Positions 22,165-31,888 of a DNA stretch of 40,090 nucleotides are shown here, piece after piece. The notes below the pieces were generated by a model, which saw only the letters and a program-made list of their open reading frames with translations, was not told the DNA's origin and ran no database searches. The DNA lies in NCBI GenBank assembly GCA_905221605.1, contig CAJNDS010002802.1:233642-273731 (forward strand). Direction: 5' to 3'. Each line of letters opens with the position of its first letter. The first letter of the stretch is position 1. Source of the stretch: Symbiodinium natans. Taxonomy: Eukaryota > Sar > Dinophyceae > Suessiales > Symbiodiniaceae. A program made the position numbers and the translations under genes.

Positions 22165-22640
22165 TTCACGCGTGCGGAAGTCCGTTACCATGCTATGTGC
22201 GGTGTTTTCAAGCTCCCAGATGTCCGTTACCATGCTATTTGCGGTGTTTTCAGGCGCCCAGATGTCCGTTACCGTGCTATTTGCGGTGTTTTCAAGCGCC
22301 CAGATGTCCGTTACCGTGCTATTTGCGGTGTTTTCAAGCACCCAGATGTCCGTTACATGCTATTTGCGGTGATTCCAAGCGCCCAGATGTCCGTTACCGT
22401 GCTATTTGCGGTGTTTTCAAGCGCCCAGATGTCCGTTACCGTGCTATTTGCGGTGTTTTCAAGCACACAGATGTCCGTTACCGTGCTATTTGCGGTGTTT
22501 TCAAGCCTTCAGATGTCCGTTACCGTGCTATTTGCGGTGTTTTCAAGCGCCCAGATGTCCGTTGCCGTGCTATTTGCGGTGTTTTCAAGCGCCCAGATGT
22601 CCGTTACCGTGATATTTGCGGTGTTTTTTCAGATGCCCAG
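22165..22640 (+). repeat. Minisatellite 2: 42-bp units
   Basis: About eleven units carrying GCGCCCAGATGTCCGTTACC then GTGCTATTTGCGGTGTTTTC. The length (42 bp) and the TATTTGCG-GGTTTTC end match minisatellite 1, so the two may have a common origin. Confidence 0.95.
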
Positions 22641-22644
22641 GGCG

Positions 22645-22935
22645 TCCTACGTCTGTGCTACAAAAGTCGACTTTCCAGCCACGGAAGCTCCGGGTGTCCG
22701 CGGCGTACTGCGTGTGTACTACAAAAAGTCGACTTTCCAGCCACGGAAGCTCCGGGCGTCCGCAACGTACTACGTTTGTACTACAAAAGTCGACTGAAGC
22801 TCCGGGCTTCCGCGGCGCACTACGTTTGTACTGCAAAAGTCGACTTTCCAGCCACTGAAGCTCCGGGCGTCCGCGGCGTACTACGTTTGTACTGCAAAAG
22901 TCGACTTTCCAGCCACGAAAGCTCCGGACGGAGGG
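22645..22935 (+). repeat. Minisatellite 3: ~60-bp units
   Basis: About five units of CTACAAAAGTCGACTTTCCA, then GCCACGGAAGCTCCGGGCGT, then CCGCGGCGTACTACGTTTGT, with small deletions. Confidence 0.9.
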
Positions 22936-22949
22936 GTTACGTTTGTGTG

Positions 22950-23275
22950 TCAAGAAATGCAAAAACACGACGGTTTTGGCACCGCGCCAACGCCGAAACC
23001 CGCAGAGGGTTGTCTGCGCAAATCAAGAACGCCGCGACCGCAGAGGGTTGTCCGCGCGCAGAAAGAAACGTCAAAAAACGACGGTTTTAGCACCGCGACC
23101 ACGCCGAAACCCGCAGAGGGTTGTCTGCGCAAATCAAGAAACGTAAAAAAACGACGGTTTTAGCGCCGCGACCACGCCGAAACCCGCAGAGGGTTGTCCG
23201 CGCACAGAAAGAAACGTCAAAACACGACGGTTTTAGCACCGCGACCACGCCGAAACCCGCAGAGGGCTGCAATCC
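22950..23275 (+). repeat. Minisatellite 4: ~65-70-bp units
   Basis: Units carry ACGACGGTTTTAGCACCGCG, then ACCACGCCGAAACCCGCAGA, then GGGTTGTCTGCGCAAATCAA. Four to five copies; one short unit near 23030 lacks the middle part. Confidence 0.9.
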
Positions 23276-23429
23276 GATTGGCGATGTCAACCCAGCCCGC
23301 CGCCTTAGAAAGAGTAATGTTAATTAAGAAATCTAGGACTGGGTACGAAGTTCTACTAAATTCTATGAAAATTCTATTAAAATCTCGTAAATTCTATGAA
23401 ATTGTACGAAAATGTACTCAAATTGTGAA

Positions 23430-23745
23430 TTCTACTCTATGCACTTGACTCTATGCACTTGACTCTATGCACGTCACTCTATGCACGTCACTCTATGCAC
23501 TTCACGCTACGCACTTCACGCTATGCACTTCACTCTATGCACTTCACTCTATGCACTTCACTCTGTGCACTTCGCTCTATGCGCTTGACTCTATGCACTT
23601 CGCTCTATGTACTTGACTCTATGCACTTCACTCTATGCGCTTGACTCTATGCACTTCACTCTATGCACTTCACTCTATGCACTTCACTGTCACTCTATGC
23701 ACTTCTCTCTATGCACTTCTCTCTATGCACTTCACTCTATGTTGT
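23430..23745 (+). repeat. Minisatellite 5: 14-bp ACTCTATGCACTTC/G
   Basis: About 22 units of ACTCTATGCACTTS with few substitutions and one interruption near 23688. Degenerate relatives lie before minisatellite 1 (20308-20500), so the whole cluster is flanked by the same family. Confidence 0.95.
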
Positions 23746-24880
23746 TGGGCCAGAGGGCTCCGCACGGAAGAACCCTTCGCGATGCTTTCGGGAACAAAAA
23801 CGTGCCCCTGGATGAAGGCCTACACGAGCCCCGGGCCCGCAAGCGAGTGAGCGACGGGGCGCGTGCCGGACCAACAAAGGTGCCCAGAGTGCGGCCAGGC
23901 CCATCCCGAACAAAAACAAACGCACCCCGGGTGTTGTGTAATGTGTGTGTGTGTGTATAGTGGAACCCCCCCCGCCCCAGTTATCTACCTTTGTCAGGGG
24001 GTTCTGGGGCGGGGGGGACTGCCTTTGCTTCGAGGCCAGGATGGAAGAATTTATATAATTTAAGTAGTTCACGCTTTTAAAGAACCACCACCAATTAAAT
24101 AGTTTTCATTATGTAAGTAATTTAACGAATTATACGATTTTCATCAGTTTTTAAATTGGCTGCCGCAGAATTTAAATAATATACTGTACTTGAAACACAT
24201 CAAAACCATACAATTGAAGTCATTCAATTCTTTTATCTAGTCAAATTATATAAACTATCGTGGTAGTTCCTTAGAACACTGACACTTCGAAGTATTAAAA
24301 ATTATTTTTCGAGGAACTCAATTAGTTTGAGGCTGTAGAGAGCCCACCACCAATTAGTTTTAATAGATTAGTTTCATTTTTAAAGTTATTTGAATGAATA
24401 AAAACATGCGATTGGCTGTTGATCCTTTTCGCTATACCATTGCTATACCTGAAGGTGGGACCTACATCTATTCCCTAAATGTTATTCCCTAAGTCCTATT
24501 CCCCTACAGAGGGGCATCCTTAATCTTACAGAGGAGCCTTTTCATCTTACAAAAAGAAACAAATCCTGTTTCCCAAGTCCTTTTCGCTAAATCCTAAAGA
24601 GTGGGAACCCTAAATCTTGCTGAATCCTTCCTTCATTTCCTTCAAATCCCAAGGAGGAGAGCCCCTAAGAGAGCCCTAAATCCGAAACCTGTTAGGAGCC
24701 ACGAACCCGAATGCAGAAAGCAGTCTCCTATAACGTAAATATAACGCAACATAAACGAAACGTCGGTGCGCGGCGGAAAAAGACGTTTGTTTTTCTCGCA
24801 CGGTTCAATCGGATCATTGTGCATGAAGTTCTTGCGTAGTCGAACCCACATCTAACCCACCCGCACTACACCCACACCTA
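23746..24880. other. No recognisable gene
   Basis: Holds GC-rich short repeats with GGGAACAAAAACG motifs (23746-23930), a (GT)n run (23939-23957), then AT-rich DNA in which CCACCACCAATTA occurs twice (about 24086 and 24346). Short frames only. Confidence 0.55.
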
Positions 24881-24884
24881 TTAG

Positions 24885-24967
24885 CACCACCACCACCACC
24901 ACCGCCACCACCGCCACCCCCGCCACCCCCGCCACCCCCGCCACCCCCGCCACCGCCACCACCACCA

Positions 24968-24999
<32 letters not shown>

Positions 25000-25430
25000 G
25001 CCACCGCCACCGCCACCGCCACCCCCGCCACCGCCACCGCCACCCCCGCCACCGCCGCCACCACCGCCACCAGCGCCACCAGCGCCACCAGCGCCACCCG
25101 CCACCAGCGCCACCAGCGCCAGCGCCACCAGCGCCACCAGCGCCACCAGCGCCACCAGCCACCAGCCACCAGCGCCACCAGCGCCACCAGCGCCACCAGC
25201 GCCACCAGCGCCACCAGCGCCACCAGCGCCACCACCACCACCACCACCACACCACCAGCGCCACCAGCACCACAGCGCCCACCACCACCACGCCACCACC
25301 GCCGCCACCACCACCACCACCACCACCACCACCATAACCACCGCCACCACCACCACCACCACCACCACCACCACTACCACCACCACCACCACCACCAGGT
25401 ACCACCACCACCATACCACCACCCGGGGCG
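24885..25430 (-). repeat. CCA/CCG/CCAGCG trinucleotide-type array
   Basis: (CCACCG)n, (CCACCCCCG)n, (CCAGCG)n and (CCA)n sub-blocks in succession, ending with CACCAGGTACCACCACC. Minus frames read as Gly, Val/Ala or Trp/Arg polymers of up to 236 codons in all three phases; these reflect the repeat, not a gene. Confidence 0.95.
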
Positions 25431-25439
25431 CGCATTTTT

Positions 25440-25860
25440 GTTCCGTGCGGATGGCCAAACAACACTCGCACGGGGCGCGTGTTTTTGTGTTCCGTGCGTC
25501 TGGCCCAGCAAAAGAAAACTTCAAAACCTCAAGTATTCTTGTTTACTCCATGTATACATTTTCGAAAAGGAAACCCTCTATTTTCTCTCTATATATATAT
25601 ATATTCAGCGAAAAAAGCGCTCTATTTCCGTATATCTCCAACAGGAAAGCCTCTAGTGTCTTTATATTTCCATAGGATTCCGTCTCTTCTCTCGCTTGTT
25701 GAAACCTCTGAAATCTTACTATATATGGTACCCCCCCCACCCCGGTAGCTAGGTCTCCCTCTCAGGCACCGGCCCCAGAAGACTCGCTGTAGTGTCTAGT
25801 GTCCCTTCAACATTACTCCCAGAAGCAGCTGCCCCCAAAAGAGATTCTTGAAAGGAATCT
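25440..25860. other. No gene; short AT microsatellite
   Basis: Contains two CACGGGGCGCGTGTTTTTGT-like modules, a CTGGCCCAGCAAAAG motif, and a (TA)n run near 25590-25602. Nothing coding is recognised. Confidence 0.55.
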
Positions 25861-25870
25861 GGAGATTAGC

Positions 25871-25966
25871 TTTTTAGGGACAGTACAGCGGTTTGAAGGT
25901 CCGAAGAGCTGAAAGTGCTGAAACAACCAATCCAAGAAGCCGAACATGCCGTACTGTCCCTAAAAA
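25871..25966. repeat. Perfect 16-bp inverted repeat, 64-bp loop
   Basis: TTTTTAGGGACAGTAC at 25871-25886 and its exact reverse complement at 25951-25966. It could be a tiny fold-back element or a stable hairpin. Function unknown. Confidence 0.8.
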
Positions 25967-26254
25967 ACCTCACAAACAAATTCTGGTGGCCGACCCCCCC
26001 CTCCCGGCACCTACCAAGTTCATGCTTTTTGCCCATGTTGCACGTTCTTGCAGGACTGGTGCTGAGCAACACATGTGAAGAGATACCTGTTTTTGAGGGA
26101 ATCTTCATTTTTCCATCGTCAAACCAGGGGTCCGTTTCAAGATGAATCAGCCGATTCGAATTCATCTATACAATGAATTTGTAATCTAAACCTTTAACCA
26201 CCCCCCCCCCCCCCTAAATAACCACCCCCCCCACCTATATTTTTGGACTGTGCG

Positions 26255-26480
26255 AGGCACTGTGGTGGTGGTGGTGGTGGTACCTGGTGGTGGTACCTGG
26301 TGGTGGTACCTGGTGGTGGTACCTGGTGGTGGTACCTGGTGGTGGTACCTGGTGGTGGTACCTGGTGGTGGTACCTGGTGGTGGTACCTGGTGGTGGTAC
26401 CTGGTGGTGGTACCTGGTGGTGGTACCTGGTGGTGGTACCTGGTGGTGGTACCTGGTGGTGGTACCTGGTGGTGGTCCCC
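26255..26480 (+). repeat. 13-bp minisatellite (GGTACCTGGTGGT)n
   Basis: About 16 nearly perfect 13-bp units. Because 13 is not a multiple of three, every frame cycles through the same 13-residue repeat (GGGTWWWYLVVVP) on plus. The minus strand gives Pro/Thr/Tyr/His/Gln repeats. Not considered coding. Confidence 0.97.
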
Positions 26481-26504
26481 GAGTGATTTTGTTTTCTTTT
26501 TTTG

Positions 26505-26580
26505 CTGGGCCAGCCGCGTGTCGAACAAACAAAAGCGCACGGTCATTTTTTTTTGTGCTCGGCCAGCCGCGTGAGTTGCA
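26505..26580 (+). repeat. Two copies of the dispersed GGCCAGCCGCG module
   Basis: GGGCCAGCCGCGTGTCGAAC (26512) and TCGGCCAGCCGCGTGAGTTG (26558), same family as 3465-3530. Confidence 0.7.
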
Positions 26581-27455
26581 AAAGGCGTGCGGAACAAAAA
26601 GGTGTACGGAGCAAAAATACAAACAAACTGGTACGGTAATTGCTGATTCTATTCTGATGTTATTTGATTTTTATCGTCCTATAGTAATTACCACAGTTAT
26701 GTTCCACCACAATCCTGTCAGAGGGTGCAGCGCGCCCTGGGAGGCGAACTCATTCAAGCGTGATGCCTTGGACGGTGTCGGTGTGATGAAGGCTGCTGGA
26801 CTGGACTTGGAGCTTGCTAGTTTGTGGCTTTCTTCACGGTGATCCGGAAATCGCATCCCCCCTCATTTCCAGATCTAAGTCATCTATGCATGTGATAAGG
26901 ATGAATGACCGTTTCGGTGTTCATGTGTAATGAGGTGATCCAGCAAAACCGTTTCGGGTCACGAGGTAAACGCTCGAGTAGCTGAGTAGCGCTTGCGCGT
27001 AGAGACCTGCTTGCGCCCGAGACCCGCCAGAGACCTCGCACCATAGAGCAAGCGTTGCGTTTTTATTGGTTAAGGAAAAGGCTAAGGTTAAGGTGGAGTG
27101 CGCTTATGATATTCCAGGCCGAACCCAGTTCTGGTGGTTTGTGTTTCTCCCATGCGTGCGACAGGAGCGTACAAGTTTAAGATACCCCCATACGTTTTAG
27201 AGCCCCGAAACAAAAACCGTTCGAAAGAATATTTCTGTTTACGAATAGGACTTGCTGCCCGAAGCCATTCCCACATTTATCCTTACCCAAATTCCTGAGT
27301 GTTCATCAAGGCTGGGCTTGGTTTATGATCATGTCATGCAACAAAGACAAGCTTAACCTAGGTTTCCATCGAAACAACTGGGCTGAGCTTGTTGTGCTGC
27401 GAGAATCTGCGCTTCCTTTGTGGTACACCTAGTCTTCGCAGAATGGGTGTGCCCA
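26581..27455. other. No recognisable gene
   Basis: Mixed composition. A plus frame running from the 13-bp repeat to 26842 ends with a non-repetitive tail that matches nothing I know. No repeat or RNA gene seen. Confidence 0.5.
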
Positions 27456-27461
27456 GCAAGC

Positions 27462-27520
27462 GTATATATATATATATATGCATATGTATATATATATATA
27501 TCTATATATGTATATATGTG
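27462..27520. repeat. (TA)n microsatellite
   Basis: Interrupted TATATA run with CATATG interruptions. Confidence 0.9.
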
Positions 27521-27559
27521 ATGCGGGTGCGGGCTGCCCCCACACCCCTGTGGTGTGGT

Positions 27560-27960
27560 TGTGGGTTGGTTTTAGGGTTTAGGGTTTAGGGTTTTAGGGT
27601 CTTAGGGTTTAGGGTTTAGTTTAGGGTTTGATGATATGGTTGATAAGGTCAGGACGGTCCTTGAGTAGCCACGAGTGCTACTGTAAGGGAGGTCCTTAGT
27701 ACCCGGCTGGCTGCAGAGACCTGGTTGCAAAAAGGGTTTAGGGTGTCGGGTTTGGGGTTTAGGGTTTAGGGTTCCCCCCCCCCCCCTGTGGTGTGGTTGT
27801 GGGTTGGTTTTAGGGTTTTGGGGTTTTAGGGTTTAGGGTTTCGGGTTTCGGGTTAGGGTTTAGGGTTTTGGGTTTAGGGTTTAGCGTTTAGCGTTTAGCG
27901 TTTAGGGTTTAGGGTTTAGGGTTTCGGGTTTGGGTTTTAGGGGGTTTGGGGCGGGGGGGA
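27560..27960 (+). repeat. Interstitial telomeric repeat block 1 (TTTAGGG sense)
   Basis: Three patches of GGGTTTAGGGTTTAGGG with variants TTTCGGG, TTTTAGGG and TTTAGCG, interrupted by a ~100-bp unrelated piece (27640-27735) and by a C run. GTGGTGTGGTTGTGGGTTGG occurs twice (27549 and 27787), showing local duplication. G-rich strand on plus. Confidence 0.9.
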
Positions 27961-28597
27961 CCATACCATAGGGGGGAGGCGGGGGGGGGGGGGGCGAACC
28001 GAGAACCGGGATCATAGCAAAACCGGTAGTTGCTGATGCTTTGAGGATTAATGAAAAGGTGTTAGAGGAGATAAACGGTGAAAGGTACGTCCTTAAACGA
28101 ACGGTTACCTGGAGATCCCAGTTGACTATAGCTATAGTCAACGTTTGTAGTCCTAGTAGACGTAGGTATATGAGCATCGGACAAAACTAACGTAAAGCTA
28201 CTCTTGTTTTGATGTTGCATGGCTTCTGGTTTTTAGGAATTTCCTCGGAAAGCGATATAGGGCCCCACCCTAAAGTGATCCCCCGAACGTTAAGCTGTAG
28301 GGGTGCTATTCCTCGACCAATCATGCTGCGCAACTTTCAACGAAAACAGGGTTTTGTCAGCCGCTCATGTACAGTAGATGGCAATAATGATTACCACTGG
28401 TGGTGTCTGATCAGTTTCTTGGGCTCAACACAGACGTCGCTCAAAGTAAACATGTTCACAGCAGCATCACACCTGCCACGCTTCCTGATGCAACAGTTCT
28501 CAATCGACTCTCCCTTCCAGCTGTGCTCCAAGCAGGACTTGTCCGTCGCGTACGTTTCCCAGATGTTCTTAAATATTTTCTTTTGAGCGTAGTTTGC
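27961..28597. other. No clear gene
   Basis: Begins with G-homopolymer runs (27951-27995). A 125-codon plus frame (28209-28586) and overlapping minus frames are unrecognised. The right part may belong to the decayed minus-strand retroelement. Confidence 0.45.
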
Positions 28598-30080
28598 TTA
28601 TGTTTTCGATGACCCTGCTGTCGATGCTGTTGTACTCGTGGTCCGCATTTGCGCGTTGCACTCGCCAGGGTCGTGCTTGATATGCTTTCCAAGTTCCGTT
28701 GCATGTCCAGAACGTGGATCTGCCAGGGGACTGCTCGCAGCTTGAGGCGTGAACGAACGGGGCATTGCTGACGACTTTGCTTCTCCAACACTTTGACAAA
28801 GACTTTGGAGGCCCTTCCTTACCATTGTACACAGAACTTCTGAGACTTTGCTTTGTTCATCCTTAAGCAAGCACGCCCGTTCATGACCGTTTCCATCAGC
28901 CCATCTCGTACTTGCTCGGCCTTCAAAAGCCTTGAAGTTACGCAATGTTACAAGTTGTTCATGCACAGGCATAGCGCCACCTGATTGACTGCTGCTGGTT
29001 CAATCACCGAGCCGACTCAAGGGGCACTTCTTCGCTGGACACGGTCCGTATTTCCAAACCGACACGCATCCTTCCGTACCCTGAGACCTTGTCTTGCAGG
29101 CGCTTGCTCGAGATTGTCCCAGGTGTAGGCGTCCACAAGCGTGCGTTGAACTGTTTCTGGAACGCCGCAGTGAGACTAGGGTCTATGAATCCTTCTTTCT
29201 GCAAGAAGCATCACGAAGACGAACATGCCGCATCAGCTCAGCCGATTGCAGGTGGACTTGGTGTCGGCGAAACTGCTGTTCTGCACACTAGTCGGCCTTT
29301 TGGCTTTCCATGTTTTCACCTGGAGCCTTTGTAGAATGTCCGGTGCCTTGGCCTCATCCACGAAAAGTGCTGAATGACATGCCCTTCGATTCTTCTCTGC
29401 CGCGCTGGCAGCTCGTCCTTTGGCGTCGTTCGTCTCCGGAATTAGCCAAAAACACTCACGGTTCCAATGCCCTTGTGTTCTGCAGAGATGGCAACGGCTC
29501 TGCTTTCAGGCGCCCGCTCAAAGAACCACTTATCTTGCAGCGTTGGCTTTCCGCCTTGTTCGGCGCTCCAGAACTCCCTTGCTTTCATTTCTTCTGCCGC
29601 TTCATCACGCTTCCATCAATTCATATCACGCGGCTTCCCTTTTGAGTGGCAAAGTCAAGGCCTCACTTGGCGGACCCGGTTGAAGCTTTTTCAGCATCAT
29701 GTAGCCCAAGACCATGTTTGATTAACTCCCTATTCTACAAGGAATTGTCGGTGCGAAGCTGATGTCACCTGCGAATCGCAAAAGATCTTCTTGAGGGTGT
29801 GCAGGCGATCTATGTTTTTGAGGCCAGCAATTTGATCACCTTGCCGTCCCACCCTTGCCTAAGAAAAGGGCTCCAGCTGTACTTCGCTCACGTGCCCTTA
29901 AGGCCAAGCTTTTCTTTTCGGCACGGTACTTGGCATGCTGGCGCGTGAGTTGAGCTCTCGCCTCCTTTTCCGTTTTCCTTACCCTCCAAACACTGTAGAC
30001 GATGATTCGATGGAAGGGCCAGGGTAATCGCTTCAGTATGTTGCAGCCTGACGCACCCTGACCCTTGGGAGGCTCTCAAA
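28598..30080 (-). pseudogene. Decayed Ty1/copia-like gag (CCHC zinc knuckle) with frameshifts
   Basis: On the minus strand a CCHC knuckle, CHLCRTQGHWNREC (C-x2-C-x4-H-x4-C), is encoded at 29493-29452 in a frame open from about 29502 to a stop at 29233-29235. The preceding stretch reads sensibly in a different frame (FWSAEQGGKPTLQDKWFFER, about 29575-29510), so a one-base shift lies just before the knuckle. Further upstream, at about 30005-29850, a basic region contains EKEARAQLTRQHAKYRAEKK, in the style of the linker before the knuckle in retroelement Gag. After it, frames at 29204-29004 and 28972-28598 look protein-like but carry no protease, integrase or RT motif I recognise. Known: this knuckle type binds RNA in Gag. 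Inferred: a dead copia-type copy, unrelated by sequence to the intact element at 31.5-40 kb, which uses CCCH fingers. Confidence 0.6.
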
Positions 30081-30394
30081 AGCAGATCACCTTTAATTTA
30101 GGTTTCTCAGTGGATACCTATTCTCTAAATTCTGGGAACATCAGGAACACATGTCGCATGCTCGCTGAATCCCAGGTTCCGCGATCCCGCCATACCGCGG
30201 CTGCGTGGCGTTCCATGGAACACCTTTGAAATCCTAAACCCTAGGCCTTCAACCCTAAACTCTGGACCTTGGAAGCCCTCAGTCCCCTTTTGTTTCTCAA
30301 CGTCTTTTGTCAGCCATGCTGACTTTGCTGACAGGTGTAGGAAGGGGACAAACGAGCAAGAACGCCCAGCTGAGCCCCCGAGCGCCGAAGCCCT

Positions 30395-30735
30395 AAGAGT
30401 TTGGGTTTAGGGTTTAGGGTTTAGGGTTCAGGGTTTAGGGTTTAGAGTTTAGGATAGTTTAGGGTTTAGGGTTAGGGTTCAGGGTTTAGGGTTTAGGGTT
30501 TAGGGTTTAGGGTTTAGGGTTTAGGGTTTAGGGTTTAGGGTTTAGGGTTTAGGGTTTAGGGTTTAGGGTTTAGGGTTTAGGGCTTAGGGTTTACGGTTTA
30601 GAGTTTAGGGTTTAGGGTTCAGCAGCTCCGGGTCGAGCAATCTCTAGTAGAGCCGCTGTTTGGGCTCTCGAAAAAAACCCACCCACCCAGAGAATCCCAA
30701 AACATTAGGGTTTTAGGGTTTAGGGTTCAGCATCT
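30395..30735 (+). repeat. Interstitial telomeric repeat block 2 (TTTAGGG sense)
   Basis: A long run of nearly perfect TTTAGGG heptamers (clean core about 30485-30585), with variants TTCAGGG and TTTAGAG at the sides, and a second small patch at 30703-30730. G-rich strand on plus. Confidence 0.97.
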
Positions 30736-31020
30736 CTGATCCAAGCATTCACTAAGGGTGTTTGGCATCACCCCACCCACCTACTATCCCTTTCATTTGG
30801 CAACCCTATCTACCATTTCAATTCTTGCTGCCAAAGTCCCCTGAGCCCTACATCCTAAATCCCAAAAGTTCCAGAGAGGCCCTGAATCCTAAAACCTAAA
30901 CGCCCCAGAAAGAACCCTAAAGCCTAAGTCCTAAAGGCTCCAGAGAGGGCCCCGAACCCCAAATCCTAAGCCTTGCAAGCCCAGAGAGGGCCCTGAACCC
31001 TAAATCCTAAGTCCTAGCAT
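30736..31020. other. Decayed CCTAAA-type sequence
   Basis: Repeated CCTAAATCCTAAA, CCAGAGAGGGCCCTGAA and AACCCTAAAG segments, roughly 60-bp periodic from about 30850. Appears derived from telomere-like DNA in C-rich orientation. No gene. Confidence 0.6.
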
Positions 31021-31388
31021 TACCCCAAAGCACACAGCCCCAAACAGCTTCAAAAAGCCCCAAAAGGCTTCAAAAAAGCCCCTCAAAAAGGGGGGGAGCC
31101 CAGGATTTGCCTGCTCCCGCAATGAAAAATGCTGTTTTTTTGTACTGAAGTCGACGGTTTCGGGGCGCTTCCGGTTTACCCCACAGCACCACCACAGCCC
31201 CAAAAGGTTTCAAAAAACCCCCAAAAAGGGGGGAACCCAGGATTTGCCTGCTCCCGCAATGAAAAGTGTGGTTCTTTAGAATTGAAATCGACGGTTTCGG
31301 AGCCCTCCATTTTACCACAAAGAAGCACAGTAGCTTTACAACGCCCCGAAAGGCTTCAAAAGATTTCCGGGGCTCAGGATTTGCCTGG
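31020..31388. repeat. 137-bp tandem repeat (about 2.7 copies)
   Basis: The mark CAGGATTTGCCTG occurs at 31101, 31238 and 31375, exactly 137 bp apart. Units also share AAAAGGYTTCAAAA, CTCCCGCAATGAAAA and ATCGACGGTTTCGG. The third unit breaks off inside the mark and continues directly as CCCTAAA telomeric repeat. Confidence 0.9.
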
Positions 31389-31534
31389 CCCTAAACCCTA
31401 AACCCTAAACCCTAAACCCTAAACCCTAAACCCTAAACCCTAAACCCTAAACCCTAAACCCTAAACCCTAAACCCTAAACCCTAAACCCTAAACCCTAAA
31501 CCCTAAACCCTAAACCCTAAACCCTTAAACCCTA
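31389..31534 (-). repeat. Interstitial telomeric repeat block 3 (CCCTAAA on plus)
   Basis: About 20 heptamers, the first ~19 perfect, ending CCCTTAAACCCTA at the retrotransposon. Opposite orientation to blocks 1 and 2. Telomeric repeat resumes at 40045 on the far side of the element. Confidence 0.98.
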
Positions 31535-31821
31535 TGCGGAGCTGCAACTGGTATTGTAGAAAAGAGTTAGTGTTGAGAGTTGGAAGGGTTAATGAACCCG
31601 GAAAACATGTTTGGCTCAAGATGGGCTTGAACAGAAAGCCACAAGTTCAAAAAGTAGTGCCTGGGTTCTTAGGGTTTGGTAAGGGTGTGGATTCCTTCCC
31701 CCTTTCCTTCCCCCCTGGGTTGCTCTTATCCGTGTTCTCGTTTGCTTCTTGGTTCGATCTGGGGAATATAGGTTCAGGGCGATTAGGGGAGTTGATTTCC
31801 TTCCTTGGTTGTCCCCCCGTA
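31535..31821 (+). repeat. 5' LTR (287 bp)
   Basis: TGCGGAGCTGCAACTGG…GGTTGTCCCCCCGTA. Identical to 39758-40044. Contains TTTGGCTCAAG (DinoSL 3' end) about 75 bp in, a TTAGGGTTTGG telomere-like motif near 31671, and a pyrimidine-rich stretch (31692-31720). No TATA box, as is usual in dinoflagellates. Confidence 0.95.
31610..31620 (+). other. DinoSL 3'-end match inside the 5' LTR
   Basis: TTTGGCTCAAG equals the last 11 nt of the dinoflagellate spliced leader. With one extra G, the match extends leftwards (CAT-G-TTTGGCTCAAG against CATTTTGGCTCAAG). The same sequence is in the 3' LTR at 39833-39843. It could be a fossil of a trans-spliced transcript fixed in the LTR, or it could be chance. Confidence 0.5.
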
Positions 31822-31834
31822 GGTTATGAGCCCA
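31822..31834 (+). promoter_or_regulatory. Primer binding site, half-tRNA(iMet) type
   Basis: GGTTATGAGCCCA starts at the base after the LTR. Its complement, GGGCTCATAACC, is the anticodon-arm sequence of an initiator tRNA-Met, with the CAU anticodon inside. Drosophila copia has a PBS of the same kind (GGTTATGGGCCC) and is primed by the 5' half of tRNA-iMet rather than by the tRNA 3' end. Confidence 0.85.
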
Positions 31835-31888
31835 AATTAGGTTCCCTGCGGTTAAGTGTTCTTTCAAGGTTTTTGGGATCAAGAAGCA

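Noticed and set aside
20423-23090. Long open frames (404, 545, 552 and 807 codons) across the minisatellites
   Set aside because: Open in several phases and on both strands at once, explained by unit lengths divisible by three; no non-repetitive domain.
24814-25524. Gly/Val/Ala/Trp-rich proteins on the minus strand
   Set aside because: Translation of CCN repeats in all three phases.
26243-26842. 199-codon frame starting in the 13-bp repeat
   Set aside because: The first half is repeat in every phase; the tail is not recognised and has no own start context.
31748-31762. tRNA B-box-like GGTTCGATC in the LTR
   Set aside because: No A box at the right distance and no cloverleaf; likely coincidence.
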